Assembly (NCBI GenBank): GCA_030018855.1
Contig: JASEHG010000089.1
Coordinates: forward strand, 1-7,991
DNA: 7,991 bases
Reading direction: 5' to 3'
Source of the DNA: Candidatus Brocadiaceae bacterium
GTDB taxonomy: Bacteria > Planctomycetota > Brocadiia > Brocadiales > Bathyanammoxibiaceae
Below are positions 6,662 to 7,991 of the stretch, one piece after another. The number at the start of each line of letters is the position of its first letter. The first letter of the stretch is position 1. The notes below the pieces were generated by a model. The model was given only the letters and a program-made list of their open reading frames with translations. It was not told where the DNA came from and made no database searches. The position numbers and the translations under genes were made by a program.

Positions 6662-6895
6662 ATGAACGGACGAATTGAAGTTAACCCAAATATCTGCCAC
6701 GGACAGCCTTGCATAAGAGGTACAAGGATAATGGTTTATTTGATACTTGAGCTCTTGGAAACAGGGCTAGCCCCAAAAGATATTATAAGGGATTATTACC
6801 CCGCTTTAACAGAAGAGGACATCAAGGCGTGCCTTAGCTACGCCGCCTCTCTCGTGAAGGACCAGGAGTTTGTCCCCTTTGAGGAAACAGCCTAG
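6662..6895 (+). CDS. DUF433 family antitoxin (VapB-like)
   Basis: This 77-residue protein matches the DUF433 family closely: RIEVNPNICHGQPCIRGTRI (4-23), then MVYLILELLETGLAPKDIIRDYYPALTEEDIKACLSYAA, ending in an acidic tail (DQEFVPFEETA). The fold holds a helix-turn-helix-like DNA-binding core. Family members are usually found next to DUF5615 PIN-like proteins as antitoxins that bind the toxin with the C-terminal tail and repress their own promoter. Here the next gene is such a toxin and begins at the base after this stop. Transcription from 6625-6652 would make the mRNA nearly leaderless, and auto-repression of that promoter is likely from family behaviour, not shown here. The base use is AT-richer than in gatB and proB, which suggests horizontal acquisition. 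Confidence 0.9.
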   Translation: MNGRIEVNPNICHGQPCIRGTRIMVYLILELLETGLAPKDIIRDYYPALTEEDIKACLSYAASLVKDQEFVPFEETA

Positions 6896-7324
6896 TTGAG
6901 ATTTCTTGCAGATGAAAATGTCTTTCCCAAAGTAGTATCCCACCTTATAGAAATAGGGTATGACGTTAAAGACAGTAAGAGTTCCAACCTTCTACGAGCC
7001 TCTGACGATGAGATTATGGAATTTTGCATAAAAGAGGAGAGAACGCTTATAACTTTTGATAAACATTTTGCTAATATCTTAAGGCATCCACCAGAAAATA
7101 CTTTCGGAATAATTGTGATTAGAATGCATCCTCCTATTTTAAAAGACGTACAAAAGGTCTTGGAAAGGTTTCTTAGTGGAAACTGGCCAGTATGGGAACA
7201 AGGCCCCATTGTTAAGACGCTAAAAGGTAAGCTAATAGTTCTTACAAAGAAGGGTTACAGAATGAGAGGGATTGGCGGATACTACGAGCAATGCAGATCG
7301 AGAGAGATTAGTGCACAGGGATAA
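6896..7324 (+). CDS. DUF5615 PIN-like toxin (VapC-like ribonuclease), TTG start
   Basis: This 142-residue protein begins MRFLADENVFPKVVSHLIEIGYDV, the DUF5615 signature. Acidic residues at the usual PIN-like places are Asp6 and Glu7 (LADEN), Asp37/38 (SDDEI) and Asp55 (TLITFDKHFANIL); they would hold the metal for RNA cleavage. It is the likely toxin partner of the DUF433 protein. The TTG start is the first codon after the antitoxin stop (TAG then TTG, 6893-6898), and GAGGA at 6881-6885 lies inside the antitoxin gene, so the two are translationally coupled. The protein has an extended C-terminus (about 105-142). Its last four residues (SAQG) and stop are read out of frame from a duplicated proB end at 7311-7340, so the original C-terminus may have been replaced. 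Activity cannot be judged from sequence, but the acidic residues are intact. Confidence 0.87.
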   Translation: MRFLADENVFPKVVSHLIEIGYDVKDSKSSNLLRASDDEIMEFCIKEERTLITFDKHFANILRHPPENTFGIIVIRMHPPILKDVQKVLERFLSGNWPVWEQGPIVKTLKGKLIVLTKKGYRMRGIGGYYEQCRSREISAQG

Positions 7325-7340
7325 TCTGGTACTGCTGTGG
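7311..7340 (+). pseudogene. Diverged second copy of the 3' end of proB
   Basis: These 30 bases match the last 30 bases of proB (6541-6570) at 24 positions. Read in the proB frame they encode VHRDNLVLL, identical to the ProB end. Five differences are synonymous (GTA/GTG, TTG/CTG, GTG/GTA, TTG/CTG, CTT/CTG) and the sixth turns the TGA stop into TGG. Upstream the match fades. The fragment lies just downstream of, and overlaps, the toxin gene. Confidence 0.75.
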
Positions 7341-7522
7341 GATTTAATGGGACGGTTCTATTTTCTCTGTCTGTCCTAGTCCGAATCAAACCCGACAAAA
7401 TGTTTTGTAAAGTTACATCCAGCACCTTTCTCCCCACAAGACAAAACTCTGCTTGAACTGACCATTCTTGCCCACCGCCCTGAGTGCGTACAGCACCTTC
7501 GTATGTAAGAAGAGATTCCACC
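7325..7522. other. Gene-free interval with relic-like sequence
   Basis: I see no credible gene here. The minus frame at 7282-7521 has a GTG start, no family I recognise, and crosses the proB remnant. A 6-bp inverted repeat, ACAAAA and TTTTGT around TG (7395-7408), could be a small hairpin or operator. The start of the interval (GGGACGGTTCTATTTTCT) resembles a motif I remember from dispersed repeats near REP-type transposases, but this cannot be confirmed here. The interval ends at the second G-rich repeat. Confidence 0.5.
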
Positions 7523-7553
7523 CTACCCCCTAGCCCCTAATCCCTGACCCCTA
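7523..7553 (-). repeat. 31-bp G-rich repeat, copy 2, G-quadruplex type
   Basis: This is the reverse-strand counterpart of 3588-3618, with 29 of 31 bases equal. On the minus strand it starts three bases after the stop of the Gdt1-like gene, so it sits after its gene in the same way and orientation as copy 1. G runs of 4, 3, 4 and 5 are kept; both differences fall in the loops (TTA/TCA and CCA/CTA). Confidence 0.85.
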
Positions 7554-7556
7554 AAA

Positions 7557-7829
7557 TTAGAACCTGCCGAGGAGTATCAATATCCCTAACAGGATAAATA
7601 CCCCCCCGGCGATATCCTTCATCACGGTCATGGGGATTACTTTTGTAATTACGGTCCCAAGGGCTACCCCGAAGAGGGTCACCACTGCCAGGGCCACTAC
7701 TGCCCCAAGGAAGACGGCCACGGGTTTCTGAGTCTGGCTGGATAGGAATATAACGCCTAACTGGGTCTTGTCCCCCAGCTCCGCAAGAAAGATGGTTAAG
7801 AACGTACTAAAAAGGATTTTCCAGTCCAT
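7557..7829 (-). CDS. Half-size Gdt1/TMEM165 (UPF0016) family membrane transporter
   Basis: The ATG at 7829 gives 90 residues with one copy of the family motif ExGDKTQ (AELGDKTQ, 16-23) in the first membrane helix and two further hydrophobic segments (about 36-60 and 68-88). Full-size Gdt1/UPF0016 proteins have two such repeats and transport Mn2+ and/or Ca2+ against protons. This is a single-repeat form, which must pair with itself or with a second half-size protein to make a six-helix unit. The frame is open up to 7937, but the extra 36 codons read through short repeats and are not protein-like. GGAGGAG (7833-7839) lies directly before the ATG at 7829, which decides the start. No partner half is next to it in the window: the upstream side is repeat DNA and the downstream side is the G-rich repeat. 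I see no convincing promoter. Specificity is inferred from the family. Confidence 0.9.
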   Translation of the reverse strand: MDWKILFSTFLTIFLAELGDKTQLGVIFLSSQTQKPVAVFLGAVVALAVVTLFGVALGTVITKVIPMTVMKDIAGGVFILLGILILLGRF

Positions 7830-7843
7830 AATCTCCTCCCAAA

Positions 7844-7876
7844 ACAGTAGACAGTAGACAGGCAACAGGGGACAGG
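7844..7876 (+). repeat. Short degenerate tandem repeat (ACAGTAG/ACAGG units)
   Basis: Two exact ACAGTAG units (7844-7857) are followed by ACAGGCA, ACAGGGG and ACAGG variants. The repeat lies between the Gdt1-like ribosome binding site and the palindromic element, so it is part of that gene's leader or upstream region. Similar units are familiar from intergenic repeats and often produce false N-terminal extensions of genes. Confidence 0.6.
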
Positions 7877-7932
7877 TAGAAAATCTTTTATCCTGTTTAG
7901 AGACCTCTGCGAAAGCCACCACACTACTTCGT

Positions 7933-7991
7933 GTCATTCTGAGCGAAGCGAAGAATCTGAGATTCTTCTGTCGCTTTGCTCCCTCAGAATG
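7933..7991. repeat. MITE/REP-like palindromic element, cut by the window edge
   Basis: Outer arms CATTCTGAG (7935-7943) and CTCAGAATG (7983-7991) are perfect inverted repeats. Inner arms AAGAATC (7951-7957) and GATTCTT (7961-7967) close a hairpin with a TGA loop. The middle parts (CGAAGCG on the left, a longer GCTTTGCTCC-type stretch on the right) pair only partly. GT precedes the left arm, so the element probably continues with AC beyond the edge. It holds no coding capacity and resembles short non-autonomous mobile repeats dispersed in many bacterial genomes. Confidence 0.7.

Noticed and set aside
7282..7521. 79-codon minus-strand frame
   Set aside because: It crosses the proB remnant and the end of the toxin gene, has a GTG start with only repeat sequence upstream, and matches no family I know.
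7830..7937. 36-codon N-terminal extension of the Gdt1-like protein, and a possible Mn2+ riboswitch (yybP-ykoY) in the same region
   Set aside because: The extension reads through short tandem repeats, while the ATG at 7829 has a strong Shine-Dalgarno sequence. The upstream DNA is accounted for by repeats and shows no recognisable yybP-ykoY core.

Overview
The window is bacterial DNA from an organism I cannot name. The evidence for bacteria is GatB of the bacterial amidotransferase type, Shine-Dalgarno sequences before several genes, and three TTGACA-type sigma70 promoters. The histone-fold gene and the dispersed intergenic repeats suggest an environmental lineage, perhaps Planctomycetota-like, but that is a guess. 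Most genes favour G/C-rich third positions. One two-gene module (about 6571-7310) is visibly AT-richer.

Layout. (1) 1-233, minus: the N-terminal part of an exported, probably coiled-coil protein whose gene runs off the left edge. (2) 234-364: a divergent promoter region. (3) 365-3586, plus: a compact four-gene run of a GlcF/HdrD-like iron-sulfur protein, RidA, an NDUFA9-like atypical SDR and an exported SRPBCC-fold protein, with gaps of 24 and 4 bp and then an ATGA overlap. (4) 3588-3618: a G-rich repeat, followed by gatB (3651-5090). (5) 5133-5324, minus: a 63-residue histone-fold protein with its own strong promoter. (6) 5452-6570, plus: proB. (7) 6625-7324: a promoter and a DUF433/DUF5615 (VapBC-like) toxin-antitoxin pair, followed by a diverged second copy of the last 30 bases of proB. 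(8) 7325-7556: no gene, relic-like sequence, ending in a second copy of the G-rich repeat. (9) 7557-7829, minus: a half-size Gdt1/UPF0016 transporter. (10) 7844-7991: a short tandem repeat and a MITE-like palindrome cut by the window edge.

How the genes relate. GatB (tRNA-dependent amidation) and ProB (first step of proline synthesis) are housekeeping genes without their usual partners (gatA/gatC, proA) in the window. The four-gene run combines a redox iron-sulfur protein, enamine/imine detoxification, an NAD(P)-binding protein related to a complex I accessory subunit, and a lipid- or quinone-sized ligand-binding fold. A shared role in envelope or respiratory redox chemistry is possible but is inference only.

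The observations most worth following are the histone-fold gene with its intact Arg-Thr-Asp motif, the duplicated synonymously diverged proB end bracketing the toxin-antitoxin module, the G-quadruplex-type repeat found right after two stop codons, and two promoters placed so that the mRNAs would be leaderless.
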